From Liolophura sinensis (lineage: Eukaryota > Mollusca > Polyplacophora > Chitonida > Chitonidae), in contig NC_088295.1 in NCBI RefSeq assembly GCF_032854445.1, positions 84,800,644-84,864,643 on the forward strand: a stretch of 64,000 nucleotides of DNA. Reading direction: 5' to 3'. Position 1 is the first letter of the stretch; each line of letters starts with the position of its first letter. The notes beneath the pieces were generated by a model that was given only the letters and a program-made list of their open reading frames with translations, was not told the DNA's origin and did no database searches. Shown piece after piece: positions 12,122 to 25,226 of this stretch. The position numbers were made by a program, and so were the translations under genes.

Positions 12122-12131
12122 TCAAGTAAGA
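12122..12131. repeat. Target-site duplication of the SINE, left copy
   Basis: TCAAGTAAGA here is repeated exactly at 12390-12399, on either side of the SINE. This is the expected product of target-primed reverse transcription. Confidence 0.9.
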
Positions 12132-12389
12132 TATTTATTTATTTAGTTGATTGGTGTTTTACGCCGTACTCAAGAATATTTCACTTATAACGCCAACATT
12201 ATGTTGGGAGGAAACCAGGCAGAGCCCGGGGAAAACCCACTACCATCCGCAGGTTGCGTGCAGACCTTACGGCTGGAGAAGAAGCCAGCATGAGCTGGAC
12301 TTGAACTCGCAACGACCGCATTGGTGAGAGGCTCCGGGGTGATTACGTTGCGCTAGCGCGCTAACCAACTGAGCCACGGAGGCCCTTCG
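12132..12389 (-). mobile_element. tRNA-derived SINE, full length
   Basis: Read on the minus strand, the element begins with a tRNA-like head: a box A region (GTGGCTCAGTTGGTTAGCGC) and, about 60 bp on, a box B-like GAGTTCAAGTCC. A body follows with GCCGTAAGGTCTGC, CCGCGGATGG-like and GGGCTCTGCCTGGTTTCC segments, and the element ends in a conserved tail (GTACGGCGTAAAACACCAAT) plus an AT-rich end. It is flanked by identical 10-bp target duplications. The head would recruit RNA polymerase III. Mobilisation would depend on a LINE elsewhere in the genome. The tRNA-like part is not a functional tRNA gene. A truncated relative lies at 33.1 kb. Confidence 0.93.
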
Positions 12390-12399
12390 TCAAGTAAGA
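12390..12399. repeat. Target-site duplication of the SINE, right copy
   Basis: An exact copy of the 10-bp string at 12122-12131, next to the tRNA-like head of the element. Confidence 0.9.
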
Positions 12400-12413
12400 A
12401 GACACTTGATAAA

Positions 12414-12497
12414 ACATACTTAAGTGTCTATTGATGAATCTTAACTTTGCATGAAACATACTTAAGTGCCTGTTGATGAATTTTATCTTTGCAGGAT
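12414..12497. repeat. 42-bp direct duplication
   Basis: Two adjacent diverged 42-bp units each begin ACATACTTAAGTG and continue with TTGATGAAT. This is a small local duplication just beside the SINE insertion. Confidence 0.8.
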
Positions 12498-15400
12498 TTT
12501 GTATTGCCATTCTTTATAAACAGACAATGTGTAAAGAGGTTTGCTGAACTATGTGACACAAAAGGGAGTTGTGACATTTAAACGCTGGAATAACTGTGAT
12601 AAAGGTGTATAAAATACAGATTCCATAGTAATGAGGAACATAAGGCCCACCATAGTAATGTATTAATACATGATTTAGGGGTAAAAGTCACTCTTCCAGC
12701 CACACATAAATAGGCAACTATTTAGAAGTCCAGAGGAACAGACGTTTAGGGATCATTAAGAGAGATTTTTACAAGGGATTTATGAAAGATGAATCACCAG
12801 TTAATGGAGGAAATGCCGTAATTTAGGTAGACTAATGAAGGCTCTATGAGGACAATCCTCTCCACTTCTGTCAGATCTGTATACTATAGCACAGACAATT
12901 CTGTTTTACTGCATATAATATTTCTTTTCTTGTAAAACACAACGTAGAAATGTGCTTGTAGTGATCAATTTATCAAGATTTCAGGCTGTAATTATGAAGC
13001 TTAGATTATACTTAAGTTATGGTACTCAAATGTAATATGAACAGGAACGAACCTTGGATATGAAGACGACATTGGTAATAATAAACTGTATGATAGGGTG
13101 TTAGCTAATTGGGAAGAAAGTCACTTCTGTTTTCCTCGTGTTCCAAACGTTATTCAAATATGGTTCTGATGATAGTGACATTGGGCACAGTATTTTGCCA
13201 ACATCTGAGTGTTAACATGCAATTATGATAAGTAGGCACAAATGCGAAGAATGCTATTATACCCCTACCAGTCTCTGTGGACATGCGGTGTGACGTTTCT
13301 GTCCAAATCGGGTATTAATAAACCGTATGAGTGATGTCAGGAAATCAACAATGTATAGAAACTAAGGCTTGTTTCTTTGTCTACAGCAAAACGCTCTTTC
13401 CTGCTGATCCCGCTTTGGACATTTTCCGTTTGTCGGGTTTCACAGGCACATCTATGTTCTCAATGATCAATCGACGTATGAAGAGAAATGGGCCCGCTGT
13501 TTGAACAGCATTAAATAGAGTTTTTAACGCAGTCCCGATATGGATTGAACAATCAGTAAGACGAGTTTGGCCTAGGGATGTTCAAACGTTATCGAGCACT
13601 GTACAAATTTGATTATGTTCAAATGTTACATCTCTAAAATTATAATCTCGCGGTGAACAGGGATTAATACGAAGCGGAATCGTGAAACGGTGGCTCGTTA
13701 CCCCCATGATAAATTGTCCCGCGCGCTTGGCAGAAGATATATTAGCTCTTTGCATCTCTCGCTCTTACTCTCTCTCTCTCGTCATTTAGTTGTGGAATTA
13801 GACATACCGCTATTAAAATATGTTTTCAGTTGTTGACAGCATTACCGCGGGTTTACCTTGTCATTTAATTCGTCAATGTGGAATGACCTGTAATCTACGG
13901 TAACAGTAGATTCAGCACACGAAGCTAAGTTTATCTGTTACCAAATACAAACTATTATGATTTCGTCAATGCCGTGAGTAGGACTACCTCACTTCATTAC
14001 ACTTTTTTTATCTCCATTACATTATTCCGTCGTAATCTCTCATTCGATTTGGATGATTCAGTTGAGTACCGATCTATCTGCTTAATTACTGTAGGCCTTA
14101 CGTTGTGTTCTTAGGCTTTCATAACGAGTAACGGTGTGGTTTGTTCTTTTCCAGACGAAGCCACATTGTCCAGGGAGTATATTGGAGGATCCCTAATGCA
14201 GAGTTCGACTGAAGTTGCCAATTGACAGATGAATAGCTGTTTATCTCCGGCTTCTTGTCGGGCACCTGTCGAAATCACGGCCACCAGCCGTCTACCTAGT
14301 GTCCAATATCAGACGAGAAGAGCCACGTACTACGGTCCAAGTGTTTTGATAGCGGCGGTAATGAACTCAGATCGTGGCTAGCATCGCCGGCTGTTCCAGA
14401 GGCTGCAGGTAATGTAGCCTCTGTACATACCCAGTCTTTTGATGGAGTCTTTTTTGCATGTTCAAGCTTACACCTCACTTCTGCACAAACAACCCAAATT
14501 GTTTTTTTGCATGGCAAAATATAGGCGATGACTGGTCCATTAGCCGTGTGCAATTTACACATGCTCACGGTAAGTTTAAAATAATCCTAAAATCCCACAG
14601 AGGCTTTTTCCCCCGTGTGTAATCTTTTTCTTGACATTTGTTGTAAATTTCTACTTAGTGAACACGTCAAGTCCAAGGGTTTTTATGAATTTTGTATATT
14701 AGCATTATTTTCGAGTCATTTTTCTTCACGGGTCAACAACGTCTGGGGATGAGTGAGCGTTTAGTTTAGGTTACTCAAGATTTGCAGGATGTCGTAAAAC
14801 TCAATTTCTTGGAGAAGTTGGAAGTTAACGCAAAGATGGACGAAAACGATTAAAATCCAAATGCTAGTACACCGCGTAGAACAATGCTAAATAATTTGAG
14901 TGTGCTATTAAGGCAAGCAGATGGTTGAAGGATTCTATCATCGATATGAAAAATTAGATAAATCCTCTTAGTTAAAAAGTAGTGAATGAAACTGCGTGCA
15001 GCCAGTCACTCACAAAATGACGAATACTCTTAGAATGGATGATCCACTGTGGGCACTCTGAGGCCAGGCAAATTAACGTCTGTAACGCTTCAGCAGGTCG
15101 GCAACCAGAAAATGCTCTGTAGTGCTTTAATTGTGAACTGATGACGACTACGAACAGGGCTACTGGAACTGACTTGCGCTCGACTCATCGGAAATCGAAG
15201 TAGGTGAAAATAGTTTATGGACTTCTTCGCATGTGATAACGGATTGGTGGGATCATGGATTAAGGTTGGAGGGAGTGGGGAGGGGAGGCGTGGAAGCTGA
15301 GTTGAGAGCGGACAAGAAAGAATTTTAATTCTCGATGTTCCTGATATGATGTTTAGAGAACGGCTTCGTACTTTGGTCTTCGCGGAATGAATGGAAATGA

Positions 15401-18400
15401 TGGATTCTCTTGTGCATGGTTGTATGCTGAAAATTACATTAGCGTTATTTTTATAGGCAGAACACGTTTCATCTAAATGAACTAAACTAGAGTAATCATC
15501 TGGGTGTTCTGAAGCCAAAAAAAAATTGGAAAAGAAGAAAAAAGAATGCTTAAAGCCTTCATAAAATCGCCATGTTCATCTACGGCGTACCAGGTACTTT
15601 AGATGTGAAATTGTTTGACATTAGACGAAACATTGCACGTGGCGTTTACACTTAGAAAACTTATCGTCGGCAATGCACGTGGCCTGTAGGTTATCGGTGT
15701 GATTTGGCTGCGTAATGGTCGTGTGGGTAGGCAGAGTTGATTGCCCGAGGGAAGATTCCCGTGCTACAGACTCAGACTTTGGGGGCGGGTTTATTTTCGA
15801 GGCTTACGTTGTTGGAACTCATACGAATTCAACATGATCACTCTTGTTGATGAAATGTTCAACTGGGTCACGATAGTTGAATCCTTCCACAAGTGATTCG
15901 CCAGGAAGCTTGGTTTCATTAGCAAATTAAGACCGTGTCTAGAACAATATCAGGCCGACGTTCGAACAACTTGTTAATTGATTTCCACTACAAAAGCAAT
16001 GCATGTCATTGAGTACGGGCTTCAGGCGTATATGAGGTGAGTGGCCAAATTCTCTGAAGCAAACACGGAAATATAACGTGAACACGAGATTTGGCGGTGT
16101 CATTGTACTACGAACACCAACGCAATGCACCGACCCTTCGGTACAACACTAAAACGTTAACGGCCTACACGGCATATAACCGTCACTTAGATGGAAACCT
16201 GCTTCTATTCTTGAAATTGTTATTTGGTGAATATATGTAGCATAATGAAACTTACATGCCAACCTTGTAAGGTTGGCCAGTAAAGTTGCAACTTTCATTC
16301 CGTCAAAAATCAACCAGTTTCATTTTAATGTAGGAGGGCAAAACACCGCTGACAGTATGCAGTATTTTGTACTTAAACTGATGCAGAATTGGCGCTGATT
16401 TGCCAGTTGGAGATAGGGTTCTCTTTCTTAAATCCTGCAGCTATGGTCGCTCGAGAATAAATCTGCCATACCTGAAATTCAGCTTAGCCTAGGCCTAACA
16501 TGGCCTTGCCTATGTCTCAAGGCAGGCAACCAGAAACGATTCTCTTTCCCTTTAAGTCATAGAACTGGACATAAAATTCCCTTCGCATGCACACTCCAGC
16601 AGTTATAACCCTTTCACCTTGCAGTGACGCTCGCGTAACGCCTGGTAGCACCATACACACCTTTAACTGTCAACAAGTCTTCTGTCAGCGTTTTTTGCTT
16701 GTATTGTTTTTCTATGTCAGTATGTAGTTGTAAACATTGCAAAATGCATTATCACTGTTATAATATACAAAGAATCTGAAATGTTTCTAACAGCAGTGAA
16801 GTGTCACAGAACAATATGTGGTAGATTTGTTTTTATTCAGACTTGTTTGCCTCAGAATGTTTTCAAATTGCAACTAACATTTTGTTCAAGTCTCAGACTA
16901 GTGCGATGATGTCTTGCGATGATGGGTATATAAGCCGTCAGTTTTAAATTCGTCTTCATTATTTTTACTATTATATGTTGTGGCTGATTTGGATAACGGT
17001 TTCGTTTTACATAGTCCAGGATAGCGATTTACAAAAGCAACCAATATGTAGTGTGATTCTTTTCATTGTGGGGGGAGGGGAGACCTTGTTGTTATATGTG
17101 CCATCAAATAAATTACGTCATTTCACATTACAACTTGATCATTTATAAATTAATGCGTCAGGAGTATTTCTCTAAAAGCCTTGATTTAAACTTTCTAAAG
17201 TAACTTTATGTCAGGAGTCATAGATGAATGTATATTTAACATCCGGGACCCTTAAGGGATTTCATAAATACGATTTATTTCGTTTAAATTCCCAGCGGGA
17301 TATTCCTGGAAGAAATGCCATTTACTTTTGCATTTGATACAACTAGCTATCGATTACAAAAGTTACGACCAATGTTTTTGGCTTCCTTAGAAAAGTTGGT
17401 CATCTATGCATTAATCCAGATTGTATAGGAATGTTGATATTGTCCTCTATGGAACAGCGATGCGCCAAAGGATGCTGTTATTTTCTCACGATGCTCCAGA
17501 AACACTTGTGCAAAGGGCTTTCTATTATCCTACAGGATAGTTCCCGTGAAAGTGCGTAGAGGTTATTGTTATGGGACTTCAAACCTGCAATAACATATAA
17601 CCCACTTCTGTTCACCGGTCCTTGTGAACAGTCACTGGAGAAATTGAGCGTTCATGTATACAGTTCTTAACACAAAACCATTTTAGCCAAGGAAATTTTT
17701 CTTCGTCAGTGGCCTCCTTAGTGATCGAATTGCTGTCACGTTTTCTGGCAGTGAATTGGTCTGGAAAGAACGTAGTAAAAAGTGCCAGGGTGAAATGGAG
17801 GTAAGGCAAAAGAAGTTATCCTGAAATTGAAACGTCAAAGCATTTGAACTAGTGAGTTGAAATAAATAGATTTATTATAATATAATGATGGTAGAATATC
17901 TGAATTGTGATCACAAGTAAAAGTGTTATTTCACAGTATATAGTATCTCGATTAGTAAATGTATCACACTTGTTTTCATGTGGCCTTGAAAAGTGAAATA
18001 ATCCCAGAGCATTGTCCTGAATGTCTCTCAAACTCGGTTTAAACTTATAGTTTTCATCTGCACGTTGTCTGGTTATGATGTTGATGACTGTAATACATGA
18101 CAACGAACAGGATGGTACAGTAGACCATATCTTATGTTCAATCAGACATGAAGGATATTAGAAGAATTAGTGTTGGGGGAGGGGGGGGGGGTCCACCTGC
18201 TTCGTGTCTATTATTGCTATTATAATAGGGGAATATTATGGTAAGATCTATTGGTAATGCTTGTTTTGTCGATGTCTAATCACTTGGTCTGATAATACAG
18301 CCGACCAGACATAGTTACTGACCTATCGCGCGTGTGGCCGTTCTCAGGGTCAGCCATATTTCCTCTGAGACGAGGCGGCATTTGCTTCTAGACCATGCCA

Positions 18401-21400
18401 GAGAATAACAATGCCATTATCCCCCATACGTACTGGTGCCAGTGCTTCTGATATGCTTAAGTCGTCGAACAAATCTGACTTGTCACCCGACAATACGTTG
18501 AATTACACACAAAAAAGTTGGCTCAGACACATAGAATGGATTGCATTTTCAGTTTCGTCCACATGATAATGTCGTTCATATATATTTTTAGCACGCACCA
18601 GACATGATATAAAACGTATTTATGTGGTATCTTCAGCACAGGTTTGGACTGACCAACAAGGAAGCCCTGTTGGTGTATCCGTATCTCCCTTGTGGTGAGG
18701 TATAATGTGAGAGACTGACAACGATCAAGACGGAGTAGTGATGAAATTATTTTAGTTAAGGGAATCCAAGTTTCAGTGACCAGACACCTTTATTTGGAAT
18801 TATATATATATAGGCAGAGTATATTTGGCTCAGTCGAATAAATTATCACTCTAGCGTGCCTTAGTTTGAGGTCAGAGGCTCGAATACAACTTGTGTACGC
18901 TCGACGGCGACTTTCCGTCAGATTTGTCAGTAAGGACGATGCTTTCCTGAGGCTCTGCTCGGCTACCTCCATCTACAAGCCTGACCGACATCATATAAAT
19001 CCAATATTATTAAGACCGGTGTTAGACCCAACTCACATGAATAAATGACTTAATTCACAAAAATCATATATATCAAAAATATCAGCATCGTAGTCCCAAA
19101 GACATATGTAATATATTAATATCATAAACTATATACCGTAAATTAAGCTCGTAAACTGTGAGGGAAAGCTAATTGTCACTTTTCATTGATACTGGGAAGA
19201 CAGTCGATATTCTAGGTATGGTATCCAAATCAAATTTCAAACTCGTAGGCCCTGAATAACTGCCAGGTCGAATCTAGGTATTTCAGATGCGCGTTAATAG
19301 AAACTGTTCATAACAGCACTGTGATGATGTAATAAATATGGATGCTTATAATGCCCGTAGACGGATTTAGATACAAGGATGACACAGCCAACCAGATATC
19401 GTGAACGACCTGTCGATATTTGCCATACTCACTGAAGAAGGTACGAAACTTATGATGAAGGCATTTGATGGAGAACCTATGACAGTAATGTTTGAATCAA
19501 TAACTTGTGACGTAGATTGAAGTCATCAAATTTTCCCTACAATGTATCAAATGCTACGAGGCAAAATATGTAAAATATGCAAGACGCTTTGGTATATTAC
19601 AACCCAAATACAGATAATTTACAATTTCAAGATTGAAACTATCTCTCTTGTCATAAAGTCGGCGTGGGAGGAATCCTTAGCCATCCTTGTGCAGATATGG
19701 GTCCAAATGAGATGTTGCCTCTTTCAAATACAACGAAGGTGGGGGGCATATGGAGATTATTTGTGGCTTAAAGGTGATCAGTATACTACCTGGTAATTAG
19801 AAAGGATCGAGCTTAATCGGGTAAGCATCGCTATTTGGTGTATTATAAAAACGGTGATTTTCTTAAAAGCGCTGCAGGTTAAAAGTCTTCTTTAAGGGAT
19901 GCTTGATTTAAGGGATTTCCAGTGTTTGACGGTACATCCATGGAAACATATGAACACGTTAATATGGAAAACTTTACTGACACTTTAACACTTGCTAGAT
20001 CCAGTTTACGACTCTGGAAACATAACCGTTTCTTAAAAGTGCATACGTAGTATGCAAGATCACTTTATTAATATTCTAGTCATGCGCAGCCTGCTTTTAA
20101 CCAGCTCCTTATGGTTGTTCATTCTCATCAAGGTACCCTAGAGAGAAGCTGAATTTGGGAATCTTCATTAGGCGTCTTACAAAAACAGCTCGGTAAAGGA
20201 AGGGAGGACTGTGGTAACTACGTGCACTGAAAAAGCTTACAGAGAGTACCGAAATGGGGTTTTAGAGACCTTGTTTGGAAGTACCCAAGGCTTTGAGAAA
20301 GACAGGGCATTTTTACCTGAAGTAGACACGGTATGACACTATAGACAGATTTTATATGTGTGAAATAATACTGTATGAAAAAGTCGGTGAGTAATTTACT
20401 TTTATTTGTTTTCCGAACAAAGGAAGTTTTGACAAGTAAAACACAGTATGCGGGAACGGTATGGGAATACTGCTGTAAAGTGAATCTAAGGACGTGTATG
20501 AAGGCATTTATCGTGCAGAAAGCATGTTGTCCCTGAAGTGCTCATGGAATCCGAGCTGGCTGACTGTGATGCTCCAAACAGTCTACTCCCAGCCATTTGT
20601 TCAAGGAGATAATGACAACTGGGATTTGAGACTCGGCGACGACATGTCCGTATACCTTATCTCGTCCGCTGGAATATGTTTTAAACAATATGCACTAATT
20701 GGCTTCAACATTTAACATTGTAGTTGTTTTGCTTCCATTTGACCTGTATTTCTCATTGTTCGTCTCTCCCTTAGGGGGATCCCTCTGGCATACGGCTTTC
20801 CAAATAACATATGTTGCAAGAAAATATCAGTTGCTATGAAATGCAACGATAACACAGAGTCGTCCCCAAACATGGCATGCTGCAGTGCGAGTTTCATTAA
20901 GGTCTTACGAAACCTCAGTGTTTGAAGGTTTCGTTGTAAGGCTATGGCGAACGAAAACTCTTGTAGTCTATTGTATTCCAGGCAGTATCGAATTTATCTG
21001 AATAATAGATATAGTCTGTTCCATGAATTAATCATAGCTTAGACTTACATATGTGATTGGCCTGTGAGATAATGTGTTTGAAACACAGCGTACCATTTTT
21101 CGTAATGTCGACCACAACATTAGTCATTTTCACATTACCAAAACATAGTGATTTTCACATTACCGAAAATAACCCTGGGAAAGAAGGCGAACTTTGGTGA
21201 CCTACATACACTTACTACCCTGAAGACGGCTACAAAATGGCAGCCATTAACCTGCGGCGCTCCCTCTGTGTGAGGCCGGTCATTATCTTTCCTCAAATGC
21301 TCCCCTTTCTTAGGATTTGGAACTCCAGGACAGTCTCATTTCCGGGAGGGTTATTGTTCCTGCAACATCCACCTCTCCGTGCACTATTGCCGATTTTCTG

Positions 21401-24400
21401 AGAAGTCTAACTAGTCCACCCCATAATTAGCACTCAGTGACCTGGAACATGTCAGATGAACGGAAATGTAAGAGTGAGTGAGGTCGATTCTGTATGTGTG
21501 TATGTTCAATTGTATGGAAGCGCCTCTATGTTTCCAAATAGGAACTACATATATGATACTAATCATTATTTGAGGTCTCTTGCTAACTCTTGCGTGCGTC
21601 TAAACAATTTTTTTTACAAAAGAGACATTTTACGAGAAAAAATAGATGAAACAAATTCTATTAATTGCCTATATTATGTAATATTTCATGCTTAATAATT
21701 GTTCTGAATAATGGTAGCTATATTGTTTTCGTTAATGCCATGAAACACTATACAGCCTGAAATAAACTAGATCTTAACTTTGTCAATGTCCTTCGACGTT
21801 ATTATTTTCTACACCACCCTTTCAAATATGTATCAGCCACTGAATATTGCAGTACATGTTGTTATCGTTAATGTCGTGAAACAAAATATAGCACGCTGTA
21901 TGACATCGAATCAAAGAGATGCTGCCAATCTCTGTTGACGTTATGGCTTTGTCATATAAATATGGCAAGATTGTAAAATGTTAACTGTCATGTTGAGACG
22001 AGGGAGAAAAACGTAGTGGGCTGAAGGAGGAGGGAATGGCGGTCCTCGTGCTGGCAATAGGCAATTGAGCCGCAACAACTGCCCTGGGCTCTAAGTAATT
22101 ACCTCTGCTCTAAGAAAACGCCGAGAATGGAAGTTGTCAGTCCTGCTCATTCTTTGAGATTAGATACTTCCCATGGAAATAACTTTTAGTTTAGAACTAC
22201 ATTATGTTGTATACGTCGGAACAAAACCGAGCTTAAATAGCTTTTCAGACTGCCGCAGGTGCATCAGCTTGGCTTAATCAAAGCTGTAGGACGCTTCCCA
22301 CTCATCCCAACGCGTCTTGAAGAACACCTTATTGGAATAATGGACACGTTAAGGAGGGCACCTTTCTGAAGTCATATCCTCTCATATTATACGGGCTTAC
22401 ATCAACTATCAAGACAAATGACCATCCAACAAATAATAGCTCTGAGCCATTCGGGTAGCTTTCGCATTTTTTGCAGTATTTATCAAATGAACATTCCCAA
22501 ACGTCTACTTTGGGTGATTTGGGAAATTGGTGCCCAAAACGTTATATCTGCTTTGTCACTGACTTGAGCATTTCGACTTGTTTACTTGGGAATGTCTTAA
22601 CCGAGATGACTGCAGGAAGTACAGGATACTCTACACACGAGACAGTTATGAAATTGTGGGATAAGCGATAAACCCTCTCCATGAGAGAGAGGTAATAATT
22701 GGCTCTTGTTCGTGAAAATGAATTCATGTCTTATACTTTCTCTAGGATATTACTATCGGTTATTGTTTCAAATGTTATACCCCCAGAAAGAAAACGACTG
22801 CGACAGCCGCATTGATTGATCGTAAACGGCAACACCGATGTTGTTTTATTGAAATGCATGTGGCTATCTTTATAAATGGTAAAACATGAACTCGGGGATG
22901 AGGAAATAAAGTATCGACATGTCACAGACGCTTTTTTAAGTTTGCTCCATAAAACATTGGCCAGATTGTCGGAATCAGATTCATATTTACTATAAATAAA
23001 ACCATAAAGTACTTGCTAGAACCTTCCTGTAGGGCATATGTCTGTGGACCGGTGACACAGACTGAACATGAAGATTTCAGATGCAGTTTAATTTCGGATT
23101 TATTTCTTCGTTTAATCTGAAATTTCGAACATAGGGTGTTCTAACAGCTATGGCTGCCATACAAACAGGTCAAGATCGATTTAGAAGGTAAACACTTACA
23201 GTCCAGTGTCGCACGGAAAGCCGCTTCATTCGTAGACACTGCTTATAGGAAACCTTTGAAGATGCTTGGCCGCCAGTCAATGCACGGACGAGTTGTTAAC
23301 TTGATTAAGGATCTCTTATAAAAGAAAGTGTCACGTTCAGTTCTTCTGGTCGGATTAGGCCGAGGTTTGGTGCTATCCGGCCCCCGCAGCCCAAGTCTCT
23401 GCCATCTGCCGACAGAAGAAACTGTCTTCTGGACAGACGACTCCGTGACTTCAGTTACAAATTGAGAAATTAACGTAGCGGATGTTGCTCTTCTGATTCA
23501 CTCATTTCCGCTCTATTTCCAGTTTGTCTCAAGGATTAGACTTTAAAGAATATGGCTGGTCCACCCACCTTTGATGTTTATACCGTAATCCAGTAATTTC
23601 CCTATTTCTCAATACCCCAATATCCCGACTACTTTACGCAACTATAAGTTCGTCTTCGTCGCATATACTGTCCACTTGTGGCGTTCAAGACGTATTTAAG
23701 CAAGCGGGGAAATGAGACAAACGAAACATACATCAACTATTTGCGTATCAGTTTGTAAATTGGCTGATTAAATGTCATTTATAAGATCATATATGTTTAC
23801 GGTGGATTATGGAGATGTTAAAGACCGTTACTAAGACATGGTTTTAAAACCTGGAATAAGCAAATATTCTCATACTATGAACGCATATCTCTGATTATCC
23901 TGAATGAGTAAAATACCATGAGATATGCCGACTGATGTCATGAGTGTAATAAGCAGTCTGGTAATAATAATTTAGTATTTTAGCCTATTTTTGAAAAACA
24001 GTAGTACAATTAATTCTGAATAATCCCCAATATAGCGTTTTATTTTGGTTGACTTCAAACCTACAGAAGAAATGTTAAAGTTGCATTCAGCATTCAGTTT
24101 TCTGTAGAATTTACTGAGGAAAGGAAACGATTTAATCATTTGTTTATATTCATTCTTGCTATTTAACGCCGATCGCACTCAACAATTTTCTCCTTTGGCA
24201 TAGCGGTCAAATCACAGCCCTTCGTCACCAAAAAATCCCTCCGATTTAAAGGTGCAGCCAAACCCAGCGCAAACACCATTGGACATGTTGATTGAAGACA
24301 ACCATCTAATGTCAACGACCCGTAAACGTCAACCTGTACTTTTCTTTAGATATCTAACTTTAGCATGTTTTCATTAATTAATCATTAATTAAAACTAAAT

Positions 24401-24528
24401 AGTATTTGCACAGCGCATAAAGAATGACAATTTGACACAGTTTTTGTCTGGACAACTGTTCATTTCAATGACATTTCAATCTTTCAGTTAGAATTTACTT
24501 TCGTGTAGGGTATCTTGACCATATACCA
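12498..24528. other. Long gene-free stretch, no gene recognised
   Basis: The longest frame in the window (15090-15518, minus, 142 codons) lies here but shows no domain, has a Ser/Pro/Thr-rich random look and no supporting exon structure. Small features are a CT-rich microsatellite at 13755-13785, a hairpin at 16258-16277 with 9-bp arms (GCCAACCTT/AAGGTTGGC), a short G run at 18174-18191 and a TA run near 18800. A palindromic AT string occurs at 24367-24396. No mobile element was recognised. Confidence 0.45.
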
Positions 24529-24840
24529 TTGCCGTTTTACCATATACGTTGCTGTTGATGTCATGATTGTCTTACCCATTGTTGACTGGCCGTAGGCATT
24601 GCTATTAATGTCATGATTGTCTTAGCGATTGTCGTCTGGTTGTATGCATTGCTATTAATGTCATGACTGTCTTACACATTGTCGTTTTGCCATATACATT
24701 TGCTGTTGATGTCATGATTGTCTTACCCATTGTCGTGTCGCCATATAGGTTTCTGCTAATGTCATCGTTGTGTTAACCATTGCCGTCTGGCCGTATACAT
24801 TGCTACGTCGTGACTGTCTTGCCAATCCCTATATGGTAAC
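24529..24840. repeat. 50-bp minisatellite, 5-6 diverged units
   Basis: Units of 49-51 bp share GCTATTAATGTCATGATTGT followed by CTTACCCATTGTCGTCTGG and a TATACATT end. Substitutions and 1-bp indels between units suggest an older array. It ends about 125 bp before a SINE. Confidence 0.9.
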
Positions 24841-24964
24841 AACATGGGGTGTTAACATCATGGCTGTGTTACCGTCATGTTTGGCCATCTGCGTATCTCT
24901 TCTCTTTGACTACCTACAACCGTTTATTTGTACTCCTGTCAGTGACTTGTTCACTCTACTTTTA

Positions 24965-25226
24965 GACCGGCCCAGATGGCTCAGTTGGTAGAGTGCCCGC
25001 TTCGGGGTAGGTAGATCCAGGGTCAATCCTTAACCTAAGACCTAAAAATTGGAAGTTGTAACTTTCTCGCTTGGTGTTCAGCATTAAAAGATAGAGCCAT
25101 GACTGGTTAACCCTTATCAGTAAAACATGCACTCTAAGGGCTCTAAGAAAATGATTGGAAAATTGTTAAGTGCGACGTTAAACCCCAAGCACTCACTCAC
25201 TCACTCACTCACTCACTCACTCACTT
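24965..25226 (+). mobile_element. tRNA-derived SINE of a second family, with an ACTC tail
   Basis: The head has a box A-like AGATGGCTCAGTTGGTAGAG and a box B-like GGGTCAATCC near 25020. An unrelated body follows and ends GACGTTAAACCCCAAGC, then a run of ACTC repeats (25189-25225). A 3' end made of a short tandem repeat is usual for some LINE-mobilised SINEs. The body and tail differ from the SINE at 12.1 kb, so this is a separate family that also uses a tRNA promoter. No convincing target duplication was found. The initial bases (GACCGG) may be flanking DNA. Confidence 0.85.
25189..25225. repeat. (ACTC)n microsatellite, SINE tail
   Basis: About nine uninterrupted ACTC units directly follow the SINE body and form its 3' end. 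Confidence 0.95.

Noticed and set aside
12300-12389. tRNA gene on the minus strand
   Set aside because: Box A and box B are present, but the sequence runs on into a SINE body with target duplications, and no cloverleaf with a proper acceptor stem closes.
14296-14568. 90-codon minus frame, and on the plus strand an acceptor-like TTCTTTTCCAG (about 14153) with a GTAAGT donor-like site (about 14570)
   Set aside because: The putative plus exon is stopped in all frames and the minus frame has no family match. It could be a non-coding exon but nothing supports it.
15090-15518. Longest open frame in the window (142 codons, minus)
   Set aside because: No domain, low-complexity Ser/Pro/Thr-rich look, no adjacent exon-like sequence. 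A frame of this length is expected by chance in 64 kb read in six frames.
24965-25040. tRNA gene on the plus strand
   Set aside because: Box-like motifs belong to a SINE head; the downstream body and ACTC tail show that it is a retroposon.
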